Made by a program: the position numbers and the translations under genes | In this document: piece by piece, positions 8,860-16,605 of the stretch | Layout of the letters: each line of letters opens with the position of its first letter | Numbering within the stretch: position 1 is the stretch's first letter | DNA from: Bacteroidales bacterium | Lineage (GTDB): Bacteria; Bacteroidota; Bacteroidia; Bacteroidales; WCHB1-69 | DNA length: 37,613 nt | NCBI GenBank assembly: GCA_017527945.1 | Contig: JAFXPL010000147.1 | Location: 1-37,613, forward strand | Direction of reading: 5' to 3' | Notes under the pieces: model-generated | Told to the model about the DNA's origin: nothing | Databases searched by the model: none | The model's input: only the letters and a program-made list of their open reading frames with translations

Positions 8860-9369
8860 ATGGCAATACAAAGGAATTACATTTTATTTGGGGCATTTTT
8901 AGTGCTCCTCTCGCTGGTTTCATGCCACAAAAACGAATCGGACGTGCCGCAACAACCTTCTCCGCACCGAGTAATCTCAGAGCAGGGATCAGACACCAAG
9001 ACGGTAGGCCAACACTGGCTGTCCACAGAAATCGGCCACGACGGCAAACGTTGTCCTGGCTGCATCATGTATCATGGAAAACGGATTCATCGCGACTGCA
9101 TGCATCATGGCAACTATTGTAGATTTGTAACAAAGGTGAATCTCGCCATAGACAGTTCCAGTGTCACCGCCACGACCACGGACACTTTCGGTCTGACCTC
9201 GGAGGACTTCTTCGTGATGCCCGACCGCTCGCTGAACTACACGGACGAGAACAACAACCGCATCTTCCTGAACATCCCGGCGCAGATGGTCTATCGGGAC
9301 AGCGTCACGCAGCAGTTCACGTTCACGGGGCTGTTCTTCAGCAACACGGCGGCGTACAGCAACCTTTAG
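8860..9369 (+). CDS. Cys/His-rich lipoprotein of unknown function
   Basis: I do not recognise this 169-residue protein. It has a lipoprotein signal (residues 1-22, lipobox LVSC), so it should be anchored in the outer or inner membrane facing the periplasm or exterior. Residues about 62-88 are rich in Cys and His (RCPGCIMYHG, then HRDCMHHGNYC), which could bind a metal or form disulfides. The second half is Thr/Asp-rich and probably beta-stranded. The ATG at 8860 is chosen because it starts the lipoprotein signal and follows the -7 box at 8831-8838. Base composition shifts from AT-rich at the 5' end to GC-rich in the last 200 bases. It is the first gene of the intact lipoprotein - fibre - lipoprotein - C10 protease set. 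Confidence 0.65.
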   Translation: MAIQRNYILFGAFLVLLSLVSCHKNESDVPQQPSPHRVISEQGSDTKTVGQHWLSTEIGHDGKRCPGCIMYHGKRIHRDCMHHGNYCRFVTKVNLAIDSSSVTATTTDTFGLTSEDFFVMPDRSLNYTDENNNRIFLNIPAQMVYRDSVTQQFTFTGLFFSNTAAYSNL

Positions 9370-9405
9370 GAATTGTCGTGCATTATATTATTCATCAAAA
9401 GTACA

Positions 9406-10209
9406 ATGAAAAAGACATTATTATTGACTTTTGTCGGATTTATGGTGCTTTCAGGACTGAAGGCACAGAATGCAACCGCCTGGAACCTGACAGGCAATGC
9501 TTTCCCCTGGATAAGTGCGGAGACCTATTTCCTCGGCTCCACCAACAACTATCCACTGCTAATCAGGACGAACAACCAGGACCGCATGTACATCAGCACG
9601 GCAGGTAATGTTGGTATCGGAACCAACATTCCACAGCAAATGCTACATATCGTTGGTGGTAACATTCTCATTTCGAGAACATCCTCCAACCGTGCGCCTG
9701 GATCCGCCAACGGGTCGTTGCTCTTCGGGGATACAACCACCACCTTGAACCCGTTCGGAGAATGGGGTATCGAATACGTGAATGCTGCTAATGAAATCCC
9801 TGGGCTGAATTTCTGGAAACCTTTCACCACCTCACATGTGAGTATGAACTATTGCCTGTTCCTGAAGGACGACGGCAACGTGGGCATCGGCACCAACAAC
9901 CCACAGGCGAAATTGGCGGTGAACGGGGAGATTCTGACCAAGAGCGTGCGGGTGAACACCAACGCCACCTATTGGCCGGACTACGTTTTTGAAGACAGCT
10001 ACAACCTGATGAGCCTGAGGGAGCTGGAGCGGTATGTGAACGCCCACAAACATCTGCCGGGCGTGCCTTCCGCACAGGAAGTGGAAGCGAAAGGCGACGT
10101 CGATCTCGGCGCGATGAACGCCCTCCTCTTGGAGAAGGTGGAGGAACTCACCCGCTATGTCATCGACTTGCAGAACCAGATTGACGAACTGAAGAACGGA
10201 AAGGAGTAA
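9406..10209 (+). CDS. Fibre-like secreted protein with VGIGT repeats and a coiled-coil end
   Basis: The 267-residue protein has a signal peptide (MKKTLLL... ending LKAQ). It contains two copies of the GNVGIGTNxPQ motif (about residues 67 and 162), typical of Bacteroidota proteins resembling trimeric phage tail-fibre or adhesin shafts. The C-terminal part (from WPDYVFEDSYNLMSL) matches the widespread end module HKHLPGVPSAQEV - DLGAMNALLLEKVEELT, which finishes in a coiled coil that probably drives trimerisation. The biological role is unclear; a surface fibre is plausible. The ATG at 9406 starts the signal peptide. The next gene begins 4 nt after the stop. A 42-residue remnant of the same gene lies at 15957-16085. 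Confidence 0.75.
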   Translation: MKKTLLLTFVGFMVLSGLKAQNATAWNLTGNAFPWISAETYFLGSTNNYPLLIRTNNQDRMYISTAGNVGIGTNIPQQMLHIVGGNILISRTSSNRAPGSANGSLLFGDTTTTLNPFGEWGIEYVNAANEIPGLNFWKPFTTSHVSMNYCLFLKDDGNVGIGTNNPQAKLAVNGEILTKSVRVNTNATYWPDYVFEDSYNLMSLRELERYVNAHKHLPGVPSAQEVEAKGDVDLGAMNALLLEKVEELTRYVIDLQNQIDELKNGKE

Positions 10210-10213
10210 GGGT

Positions 10214-10687
10214 ATGAGAAAGTTATTTTTTGCAATTATAGTGCTTTCTTGTTTTTTGACAGGATGCAAGAAAGATTGTGGGTTCCCTTATATGTCGAAT
10301 GACACCCCTGCATTGAAACAAAACGACTACAACTCTTGTGAGGCAATATATAGAAACTACTACTACTTGGTGTGTCGCGGTTCTAGTGAGGTTGATTACC
10401 CCTATTGGGCAAACGATGGGGACACTATAATGGTATGTGGTTACTTTCCCAAAGATTGGGATGGGAATCGAAACAATTTTATTCTTTTTGACAGTCCAGA
10501 CAATGCGAATGAAACTACATTTTGCGTAAGTGTATTCGATGCTTCGCCAAAACTGCCAGAGGAAATCGACATATCCAAAAAATGTTACATTAAAGGGCAC
10601 TTGTTCTTCAACATACTGCACCTCAGTTTTGGGAATTACCCCATTGTGCCCTGTATCAATGGTGTTTATGATGTAACTTTTGAATAA
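10214..10687 (+). CDS. Small lipoprotein next to C10 protease; possible cognate inhibitor
   Basis: I do not recognise the family. The 157-residue protein has a lipoprotein signal with lipobox LTGC (Cys18), seven further Cys residues in the mature part, and an otherwise beta-rich, acidic composition. It begins 4 nt after the fibre gene and ends 13 nt before the C10 protease start, so it is almost certainly in one transcript with both. In Bacteroides fragilis, C10 proteases are encoded beside small exported inhibitors; by position this gene could play that role here, but no inhibitor motif is recognised. A different small MRK-start gene holds the matching slot in the second gene set (16089-16601). 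Confidence 0.6.
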   Translation: MRKLFFAIIVLSCFLTGCKKDCGFPYMSNDTPALKQNDYNSCEAIYRNYYYLVCRGSSEVDYPYWANDGDTIMVCGYFPKDWDGNRNNFILFDSPDNANETTFCVSVFDASPKLPEEIDISKKCYIKGHLFFNILHLSFGNYPIVPCINGVYDVTFE

Positions 10688-10700
10688 ATGTCGGAATAAC

Positions 10701-12545
10701 ATGAAAAAAGCACTTTCATTAACGGTTATCATACATTTGTGTCTGTCATGCGGATTAGGTGCCCAAAATATGGTTACTGAAGCTGAAACCAGAACAGCAG
10801 CCGTGCACTATGCCCAATCGTTCCTGCAATATAATAACCTTTCTTCGTCAAACATCAAAACTGTGTATTCGTATGAAGAAGAATCCTATACTTTAATGCG
10901 GGAAGTTTTGTTTGACAATGGATTGTCTATCTTGTTCTCTGCATACAAATCCTGTTTGCCAGTATTGCTCTATACAACTAATTATTCTTCCGTGTTGGCT
11001 GATATTGAGAGTCTTTCCGCAGGATTACTTGACTTTATGCAAAACTATGCTGCCGCTATTACTGTTGCCGCTAAAGATGACCGTAACCTAAATGTACACT
11101 CTGATTGGTCCTTGCTTTTAAATGCAGACTTGTCAGAGGTAGTAGATCGTTCAGGTCATATTTACGGACCGTTATTAACAACCCAGTGGGGACAGGATAA
11201 TCCTAACGGTGGTGTAATGTATAATGGTGGAATTTATAATGTATATAATTATTTTGTTGAGTCAACAGGTAGCACTTGTTCCCATGACACCTGTCCGACA
11301 GGATGTGTCGCTACGGCTATGGCTCAAATCATGAAATACTGGAACTATCCCGTATATGTGCCTAACAAAGTTGAACAATACGATTGGTGTAATATGCCAG
11401 ACTGTTTGTATTATAGGACATTAAACCTTGATAATGGGAACTATGACACTAATGCTAACTATGTAATGGAGAGAAATGCAATAGCGAGGTTGATGGCAGA
11501 TTGCGGCAGGGCGGCAAATATGCACTATTGTATGTATGATTGTCAATCATTTGCGTGGCCCATAGATGCAAGAAACGGTTTAGTGGACACGTTTGGGTAT
11601 CATCCAGATGCCAATAGACAATTAAGATCAAGTTATTCTACCAAAACTTGGAAAAGAATGTTGATTGATGATTTGCGGGCAGGCAAACCCATATTATACG
11701 GCGGAATTTCCTGGAAAACTCAAGATTATCAATTGGGTGGTCATGCTTTCGTATGTGACGGTTATAATGAAAGCACGGATAAATTTCATTTCAACTGGGG
11801 GCACGGAGGGGATAACAACACGTGGTGTGCAGTTGACAGCATCATAGAGGGAAACTACAACTGGAATCATCTCGAGCGTGCCGTTTTCAACATCCACCCC
11901 GGCACACCTCAGGACTACTGCGACTTCGAGATGCCTCTGTTTTTACATTACTTGCAGTATTACAACATGTATGGCAACACAACCCCCGCCCCTTGGTTGA
12001 ACGTCCCCCTCACCTTCACCCGTCTGACCAGCGTGCCAAACGACCCGCAGCTCCCCGCCTCCTGGCGGACGATACCCTCCGGGGCGACCTCGGAATACGC
12101 CGCGCACGAGGAAATCGTGCTTCAGGACGGCTTCCTCGCGGAGCCGGGCTGCAACTTCTACGCGCACATCGTGCCGTGCCCGTCCTGCGACAGCCGGTCG
12201 GAAGACTCGTTTGCCTCCGCCTCGTCCGCCGACGACTCCGTGCAAGGGGGATTGCGCACCCGTCATTCCGCGCTTCGCGCGGAACCCCAAACAAATGCGC
12301 ACACGTTGACCGTCTATCCCAACCCCACCAACGACCTTCTGCACATCGAGCTGGCCGGCGGCGCGGGCATCGCCAATGTGGCACTGTACGACTTGCAAGG
12401 TCGCGCTGTACGGACGCGATTCATCGCGTCCGCGAACAGCCAAACCGCCACGGTGGACGTGCGTGGTGTCCCCGCAGGTGTGTACATGCTGCGCGTGACG
12501 GACGGGGAGGGGAAGGAATATGAGGGGAAGGTGGTGAAGAGGTAA
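10701..12545 (+). CDS. C10 (streptopain-type) cysteine protease with T9SS sorting domain
   Basis: The 614-residue protein has a signal peptide (1-22), then a propeptide resembling the Spi/streptopain inhibitor domain (about 25-130; MREVLFDNGLSILF, CLPVLLY). The C10 catalytic domain follows, with the nucleophile in PTGCVATAMAQIMKYWNYP (Cys202) and the catalytic His in GGHAFVCDGYN (His348), followed by FHFNWGHGG. A linker region (about 400-520) includes EIVLQDGFLAEPGCNFYAHI. The last 85 residues are a type A T9SS sorting domain (VYPNPTNDLLHIEL, YDLQGRAV, VPAGVYMLRV, ending KVVKR). It should be secreted as a zymogen and act on extracellular proteins. The start at 10701 gives the signal peptide directly. 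The 3' 690 bases are more GC-rich than the 5' part and nearly match the other C10 locus at 17125-17818. Confidence 0.92.
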   Translation: MKKALSLTVIIHLCLSCGLGAQNMVTEAETRTAAVHYAQSFLQYNNLSSSNIKTVYSYEEESYTLMREVLFDNGLSILFSAYKSCLPVLLYTTNYSSVLADIESLSAGLLDFMQNYAAAITVAAKDDRNLNVHSDWSLLLNADLSEVVDRSGHIYGPLLTTQWGQDNPNGGVMYNGGIYNVYNYFVESTGSTCSHDTCPTGCVATAMAQIMKYWNYPVYVPNKVEQYDWCNMPDCLYYRTLNLDNGNYDTNANYVMERNAIARLMADCGRAANMHYCMYDCQSFAWPIDARNGLVDTFGYHPDANRQLRSSYSTKTWKRMLIDDLRAGKPILYGGISWKTQDYQLGGHAFVCDGYNESTDKFHFNWGHGGDNNTWCAVDSIIEGNYNWNHLERAVFNIHPGTPQDYCDFEMPLFLHYLQYYNMYGNTTPAPWLNVPLTFTRLTSVPNDPQLPASWRTIPSGATSEYAAHEEIVLQDGFLAEPGCNFYAHIVPCPSCDSRSEDSFASASSADDSVQGGLRTRHSALRAEPQTNAHTLTVYPNPTNDLLHIELAGGAGIANVALYDLQGRAVRTRFIASANSQTATVDVRGVPAGVYMLRVTDGEGKEYEGKVVKR

Positions 12546-12555
12546 GCGAAAAACA

Positions 12556-12646
12556 TATATTTGCAGCGTTGTTTGCTTAACTTGATGTGTAAAGGACTTC
12601 GCACCAAGGTCGGTGGCAACGCGAAGAAGTAAAAAAATAGAAGTCT
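12556..12646 (+). promoter_or_regulatory. Repeated structured leader, copy 1
   Basis: The leader begins with a TATATTTG -7 box (12556-12563). A 6-bp stem CTTCGC (12597-12602) with GCGAAG (12621-12626) follows. An alternative pairing joins GGACTTC (12594-12600) to GAAGTCT (12640-12646); the two stems share bases and exclude each other. Similar leaders occur at 14265, 15333 and 21203, each ending shortly before the start codon of an exported protein. Copy 1 ends 5 nt before the gene at 12652. Confidence 0.7.
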
Positions 12647-12651
12647 CCATA

Positions 12652-13371
12652 ATGAAAAAAAGATACATTATAAAAAAACACATCATTACCCTTTTGCTTG
12701 TCGGCATGTTTGCGGGAGCGTCCGCGCAGAATGACACGCAGTCATTCGACAGCGTGTTCCGGCACGTGGATCTCAACCATACCACAACGGGCATTTTGTA
12801 TGAACGGGTGCTGCCATTTGACGACCTGCCACTTTGCAACTCTTCGGCCAGCAATTTCCTGACAAATAGGATAGACTCAACCGATTCTATGCGAAAAACG
12901 CACAGCGTGGGGATTAACTTAGGATGGACAGACGGAGTGTCGCTAAAATTCAATATTGAGGGAAATGTATATCTTCAATCTGACATCGGTATTAATATGC
13001 ATTTTCTTGTCCCGATAATACCAATTCCTTTTGATATCGGATGTGATGTTAAAGCTGTTTATGAGAAGAAATTTTCCAAAGCAACAAACACATGTTGGTT
13101 TGCTGGTGGAGGATTAAGCTTCGGTATCGTTCCGCACAGCAAGAAAGATAATGGAATTTCGTTCAAAGAGTCCGTCTTGTCCATTTTTGGAATAGAATAC
13201 ATGATGGACAGTCACCCCTTGTCGGTGCAATTTGACGCAAGATTTGGATATGGAATCATTCACACGCCAAAAGTTATTCGCCCCGATCGAATAGGCTTCC
13301 CCAATGACAACCCTTACCATTTCTTGGACTTTGGCATAGTGTTCTCATTACGTTACCACTTCGGGAAATAG
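12652..13371 (+). CDS. Exported beta-barrel-like protein, paralogue 1
   Basis: The 239-residue protein has a signal peptide (KKHIITLLLVGMFAGASAQ) followed by a segment FDSVFRHVDLNHTTTGILYERVLPF. That segment resembles the N-terminal TGILYERVLP motif seen in some Bacteroidota surface proteins. The rest alternates hydrophobic and polar residues, with strand-like repeats (GVSLKFNIEGNVYLQSDIG) and ends in the aromatic FSLRYHFGK, as outer-membrane barrels often do. It is probably an outer-membrane barrel; the function is unknown. The paralogue 23 nt downstream is similar throughout. It is preceded by a copy of the repeated leader, and the ATG at 12652 follows that leader by 5 nt. Confidence 0.7.
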   Translation: MKKRYIIKKHIITLLLVGMFAGASAQNDTQSFDSVFRHVDLNHTTTGILYERVLPFDDLPLCNSSASNFLTNRIDSTDSMRKTHSVGINLGWTDGVSLKFNIEGNVYLQSDIGINMHFLVPIIPIPFDIGCDVKAVYEKKFSKATNTCWFAGGGLSFGIVPHSKKDNGISFKESVLSIFGIEYMMDSHPLSVQFDARFGYGIIHTPKVIRPDRIGFPNDNPYHFLDFGIVFSLRYHFGK

Positions 13372-13394
13372 AATTAACAAACAACAATATAATT

Positions 13395-14117
13395 ATGAAA
13401 AAACACATCATTGCCCTTTTGCTTGTCGGCATGTTTGCGGGAGTCTCTGCGCAGAGCTACACACAAGCTTTCGACAGCGTGTTCCGGCACGTGGATTTGA
13501 GCTACACCTCAATGGGGATACTATGTGAACGTGGGTTACCGCCTGAAGGCCTGCCGACAAACAGCTCTTTGGCCAATGGCAAAACGACAAATATGTCAGA
13601 CAGCGTTGATCTGGAGAAGTACAAACATAGTGTTGGATTTAGTGCTTTTTGCTCTTTTGTCGGTGTTTCGTTGAAGTTCAATTTGAAAGAAAACTTATAC
13701 CTTCAATCTGATTTTGGTGGAAATGCTTATATTAATTTTTTATTTATTCCTGTTAGTCCGGCCTTAGGCGTTGATTTTGGCGTACAATCGTACCTGCTAT
13801 ATGAGAGAAAATTTCCACGAAGGAGTAATACGTATTGGATTGTAGGAGGAGGATTGAATTTTGCCGGCGTACCACATATTCCTTATAGTAAACAAGTTTC
13901 ATTAAAAGGCGGACTCAAAGCTATTTTTGGAATCGAGTATATTGCTGAAAAGGCCCCTTTTTCCATCCAATTAGACACTCGTTGGGGGTATGGTGTCATC
14001 TATTCTACACCGGGAGTAGAGGCATACAGAAGAAACGGGGAAATTCCCGACAACAATCCTTACCATTTTTTGGACTATGGCATTGTGTTCTCATTACGTT
14101 ACCACTTCGGAAAATAG
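13395..14117 (+). CDS. Exported beta-barrel-like protein, paralogue 2
   Basis: This 240-residue protein is a tandem paralogue of the gene at 12652. The signal peptide (MKKHIIALLLVGMFAGVSAQ) and the FDSVFRHVDLSYTSMGILCERGLPP segment are nearly the same, the middle has diverged, and the end is again YHFLDYGIVFSLRYHFGK. The aromatic C-terminus and strand pattern suit an outer-membrane barrel of unknown function. It lies 23 nt after paralogue 1 with no promoter seen between. The bases around its stop and the following 23 nt repeat the pattern of the first junction and lead into a third, mostly deleted copy at 14141. Confidence 0.7.
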   Translation: MKKHIIALLLVGMFAGVSAQSYTQAFDSVFRHVDLSYTSMGILCERGLPPEGLPTNSSLANGKTTNMSDSVDLEKYKHSVGFSAFCSFVGVSLKFNLKENLYLQSDFGGNAYINFLFIPVSPALGVDFGVQSYLLYERKFPRRSNTYWIVGGGLNFAGVPHIPYSKQVSLKGGLKAIFGIEYIAEKAPFSIQLDTRWGYGVIYSTPGVEAYRRNGEIPDNNPYHFLDYGIVFSLRYHFGK

Positions 14118-14140
14118 AATTAATAAACAGCAAAATAATT

Positions 14141-14254
14141 ATGAAAAAACACATCATTACCCTTTTGCTTGTCGGCATGTTTGCAGGTGCCTATATGCTG
14201 CGCGTGACGGACGGGGAGGGGAAGGAATATGGGAGGAAAGTGGTGAAGCGGTAA
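14141..14254 (+). pseudogene. Remnant mini-ORF: signal peptide fused in frame to T9SS domain tail
   Basis: The 37-codon frame begins with the same signal peptide as the two preceding genes (MKKHIITLLLVGMFAG) and passes directly into the last 20 residues of the sorting domain found in the C10 and M6-like genes (AYMLRVTDGEGKEY...KVVKR). Everything between, some hundreds of codons, is missing. The junction falls at GCAGGTG, where the parents read GCGGGAG (signal peptide) and GCAGGTG (sorting domain). I infer an in-frame deletion at this short shared sequence, leaving a third tandem copy reduced to its ends. Whether the peptide is made is unknown; I treat it as a remnant. Confidence 0.75.
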
Positions 14255-14264
14255 GCGAAAAATG

Positions 14265-14354
14265 TATATTTGCTGCGTTGTTTGCCTGTTTTGGTGTTTA
14301 ACGGACTTCGCACCAAGGATAGGAACAACGTGAAAAAATTAAAATTGGAAGTCC
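14265..14354 (+). promoter_or_regulatory. Repeated structured leader, copy 2
   Basis: The most divergent copy. It has TATATTTG (14265-14272), CTTCGC (14306-14311) opposite GTGAAA (14330-14335), which pair at five of six positions including one G-T, and a perfect GGACTTC (14303-14309) with GAAGTCC (14348-14354). It ends 15 nt before the start at 14370. Confidence 0.6.
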
Positions 14355-14369
14355 ACTACAAGTTACATT

Positions 14370-15254
14370 ATGAAAGCAATCAGAATATTGCAAATAGCGG
14401 CGGTGTTGGTGTCAGGATTCGGTTGGGAGCTATCAGCACAAGACTCCTTGCCCTATGTCAAAATAGGCAATATTTCCGTTTATGGGTCAGCCGACTCTAT
14501 CGTTGGAGAAGGAATACAAGGTCTTGTCTCTTTTGACGCCGCAACAAACACTCTTTTTTTGAATAATGCCTCAACGCCAACCTGTTGGCTCTATAAGACA
14601 GGAAGTAGTTTCAAAATCAAATTGTCAGGCAACAATTATATGTCAGATATGATATCTAGTTCTGATTCCTGTATCTTCTACGGACCTGGCTCTCTGACCA
14701 TTGGAGGTCCATCTGTACGTGTTGCGTTCACCTGCTCCTACACAGACTTCTTGATGTTAACCGAGGAAGCAACACTATACATCAACGCATCGGAATGCGG
14801 GATAGACGCTTGGTACGATAACCTTTTGATTTCTCCGCGTTATCCCAACCTTGCCATAGACAACAGCAGTCTGACAATTTCGTCTGACTACTGCTGCAAT
14901 TGTATTTGGAATTGGTGGTTGAGTGAATGCCATGTTGTAGCTCCACAAGATTTGGAATACCAAACTGATGAATGGTTCTTTCTGCCATCAGGCACTATTC
15001 GCGACTATCTGGAAATCCGTCCGGGTACGGTGGGAATTCCTATAAACAGGCCTGTTGATTGTCAGGTTTGGGGCGTAGCGGGAGGTGTCCGAATAGATAA
15101 ATTGTCTAAAGGTCAAGCCATTAAGGTGCTGAATATTTCCGGACAGACAATTCTTGACATTCCCGTTCTTGATTCAACTACATTTTTGCCTCTAAAACCG
15201 GGTATCTACATTGTACAAATCGACAACTATACTAAAAAAATCATTGTTTATTAA
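14370..15254 (+). CDS. T9SS-sorted secreted protein of unknown function
   Basis: The 294-residue protein has a signal peptide (ending FGWELSAQ), then a Ser/Asn/Gly-rich region with several Cys residues (including SDYCCNCIWNWWLSEC near residue 170-185). The C-terminal part from about 225 looks like a short type A sorting domain (VLNISGQTILDI, LPLKPGIYIVQI, ending KKIIVY). The strand-rich pattern around NTLFLNNAS and SLTIGG could form a beta-helix or similar fold. I do not recognise the middle domain. It is headed by leader copy 2 and followed by leader copy 3, so it is probably transcribed alone. Confidence 0.65.
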   Translation: MKAIRILQIAAVLVSGFGWELSAQDSLPYVKIGNISVYGSADSIVGEGIQGLVSFDAATNTLFLNNASTPTCWLYKTGSSFKIKLSGNNYMSDMISSSDSCIFYGPGSLTIGGPSVRVAFTCSYTDFLMLTEEATLYINASECGIDAWYDNLLISPRYPNLAIDNSSLTISSDYCCNCIWNWWLSECHVVAPQDLEYQTDEWFFLPSGTIRDYLEIRPGTVGIPINRPVDCQVWGVAGGVRIDKLSKGQAIKVLNISGQTILDIPVLDSTTFLPLKPGIYIVQIDNYTKKIIVY

Positions 15255-15332
15255 AACTGCATTTACCTTTTAATTTATGAAAAATATATATATCAGTTTG
15301 GACTTTTGTGTCCTAAGAATAGATAAAAGAAT

Positions 15333-15422
15333 TAATTTTGCAGCGTTGTTAGCCTAACTTGATGTTTAACGGACTTCGCATCAAGGCCGGCGGCAGCGCG
15401 AAGAAGTAAAAAATAGAAGTCC
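15333..15422 (+). promoter_or_regulatory. Repeated structured leader, copy 3
   Basis: TAATTTTG (15333-15340) is the -7 box. CTTCGC (15374-15379) pairs with GCGAAG (15398-15403), and GGACTTC (15371-15377) can instead pair with GAAGTCC (15416-15422). Eight nt separate the element from the ATG at 15431. This copy does not follow the C10-type sorting-domain tail, so the leader is repeated independently of that tail. Confidence 0.7.
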
Positions 15423-15430
15423 CCAATAGT

Positions 15431-15862
15431 ATGATAATGAAAAACAAATTCTTTTTATTTACTTTTTTGCTTGCAATCGCATTGTTGTCCGCTTGTCATA
15501 GGGAAACAAGAACCGACATCACTGAAAGTTCATGGAAAGTAAAATCTGTGACCACTTATGGTTTAACTCGTCATGTTGACTGGTCGGACGAGTTTAGCAT
15601 GCCCGATGCATATAGACTGGTATTTCTGAATGACACACTTTTTCAATTAAACACCAGTATCAACAGAGCTGTCGGGATATACCAGTTTTCTCCTCAAGAG
15701 TTCATAATATACAAATATGGCACCCTTACTTTCGTCTGTTGTGAGGAAAAATTGGACAAACAGCTTCTCCACGCCTTACCAAAGGTCACTTCATACAAAA
15801 CGAAAGAAAATACTTTGATTCTAAAGGGGGATGGCTGCACTATAAAACTGGTCAAGGAGTAG
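15431..15862 (+). CDS. Small lipoprotein of unknown function
   Basis: The 143-residue protein (or 141 if it starts at the ATG two codons later) has a lipoprotein signal with lipobox LLSAC. The mature part (SSWKVKSVTTYG, YRLVFLNDTLFQLNTSINRAVGIYQF, LILKGDGCTIKLVKE) has the alternating strands of a small lipocalin- or META-like barrel, as in many Bacteroidota lipoproteins. No specific family is certain. It follows leader copy 3. It takes the same place relative to the fibre-gene remnant as the lipoprotein at 8860 does to the intact fibre gene. Confidence 0.6.
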   Translation: MIMKNKFFLFTFLLAIALLSACHRETRTDITESSWKVKSVTTYGLTRHVDWSDEFSMPDAYRLVFLNDTLFQLNTSINRAVGIYQFSPQEFIIYKYGTLTFVCCEEKLDKQLLHALPKVTSYKTKENTLILKGDGCTIKLVKE

Positions 15863-15956
15863 TCAAAAAGGCTATGTTTACAGCCATGTCGGAAAACAGA
15901 TTTGACACCACGAGAGACAGGGATACAAGGTTACTATTCATCAAAACACCAAAGCA

Positions 15957-16085
15957 ATGAAAAAGACGTTATTATTGGATCTCGGCGCGATGAACGCCCT
16001 CCTCCTGGAGAAGGTGGAGGAACTCACCCGCTATGTCATCGACTTGCAGAACCAGATTGACGAACTGAAGAACGGAAAGGAGTAG
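15957..16085 (+). pseudogene. Fibre-protein gene remnant: first 7 codons joined to last 35
   Basis: The 42-codon frame reads MKKTLLL and continues directly with DLGAMNALLLEKVEELTRYV to the end NGKE. These are the first 7 and last 35 residues of the intact fibre gene at 9406-10209, and the last 35 residues are identical. About 225 codons are missing in between and the frame is kept. Upstream bases (ATTCATCAAAA) also match the intact locus. The signal peptide is incomplete, so the product could not be exported normally; I call it a deletion remnant. Confidence 0.85.
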
Positions 16086-16088
16086 GGC

Positions 16089-16601
16089 ATGAGAAAGATA
16101 TGTTTTTTTTGTTTTTTGATTTTTTTGGTGACATCCTCGTTGTCAGCCCAACAGCACCCGATGATGGTGCGCCATGCCGGTCATCTCCGATATGAGAGCT
16201 CTTCCAACAATATAGAAAAACAGGAGCTTTCTTTGATTTTGGACGAAAATTCATTCTCGCAATATAGGCTGGCAAGAAGAGAGTATATAGCTGCAATTCC
16301 ACTGTGGGGACTTGCAGGAGCAGGTTTTCTGGTTTCTACTGTGTGGGCTTCTATCGCATTTTATGACTTGGCTAATCCTTCCGAAAATACACCAGGAATG
16401 GAAACCACTCCTGTGTTTCCGATTCTATTTGCTATTTCCGGGATAACCATGGGAGTCTCTTTGGTCCCGATGATTCCAGCATTGGTTCTCACTATAGACA
16501 GCCACGCAAAGTTAAACAGGATTGCCCGAAATTATAATCATACCGTATCGCTGTCTCCCCACCTTTCTCCCAATGGAATTGGTCTAACCCTTAAATTTTA
16601 A
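16089..16601 (+). CDS. Exported or membrane protein of unknown function
   Basis: I do not recognise this 170-residue protein. It begins with a hydrophobic signal-like segment (ending SSLSAQ), and has two further hydrophobic stretches (about 70-93, IPLWGLAGAGFLVSTVWASI, and about 110-140, FPILFAISGITMGVSLVPMI) that probably span the membrane. The short tail ends in LSPHLSPNGIGLTLKF, strand-like. It lies 3 nt after the fibre remnant and 4 nt before the C10 pseudogene. It thus holds the position filled by an unrelated lipoprotein (10214-10687) in the intact set. Confidence 0.6.
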   Translation: MRKICFFCFLIFLVTSSLSAQQHPMMVRHAGHLRYESSSNNIEKQELSLILDENSFSQYRLARREYIAAIPLWGLAGAGFLVSTVWASIAFYDLANPSENTPGMETTPVFPILFAISGITMGVSLVPMIPALVLTIDSHAKLNRIARNYNHTVSLSPHLSPNGIGLTLKF

Positions 16602-16605
16602 CCCT

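Noticed and set aside
11943..12953. Minus-strand frame of 336 codons opposite the C10 sorting domain and the next gene
   Set aside because: It spans two plus-strand genes and the leader; the GC-rich tail simply lacks stops on the reverse strand, and the same happens at 17216-17878 and 20863-21528.
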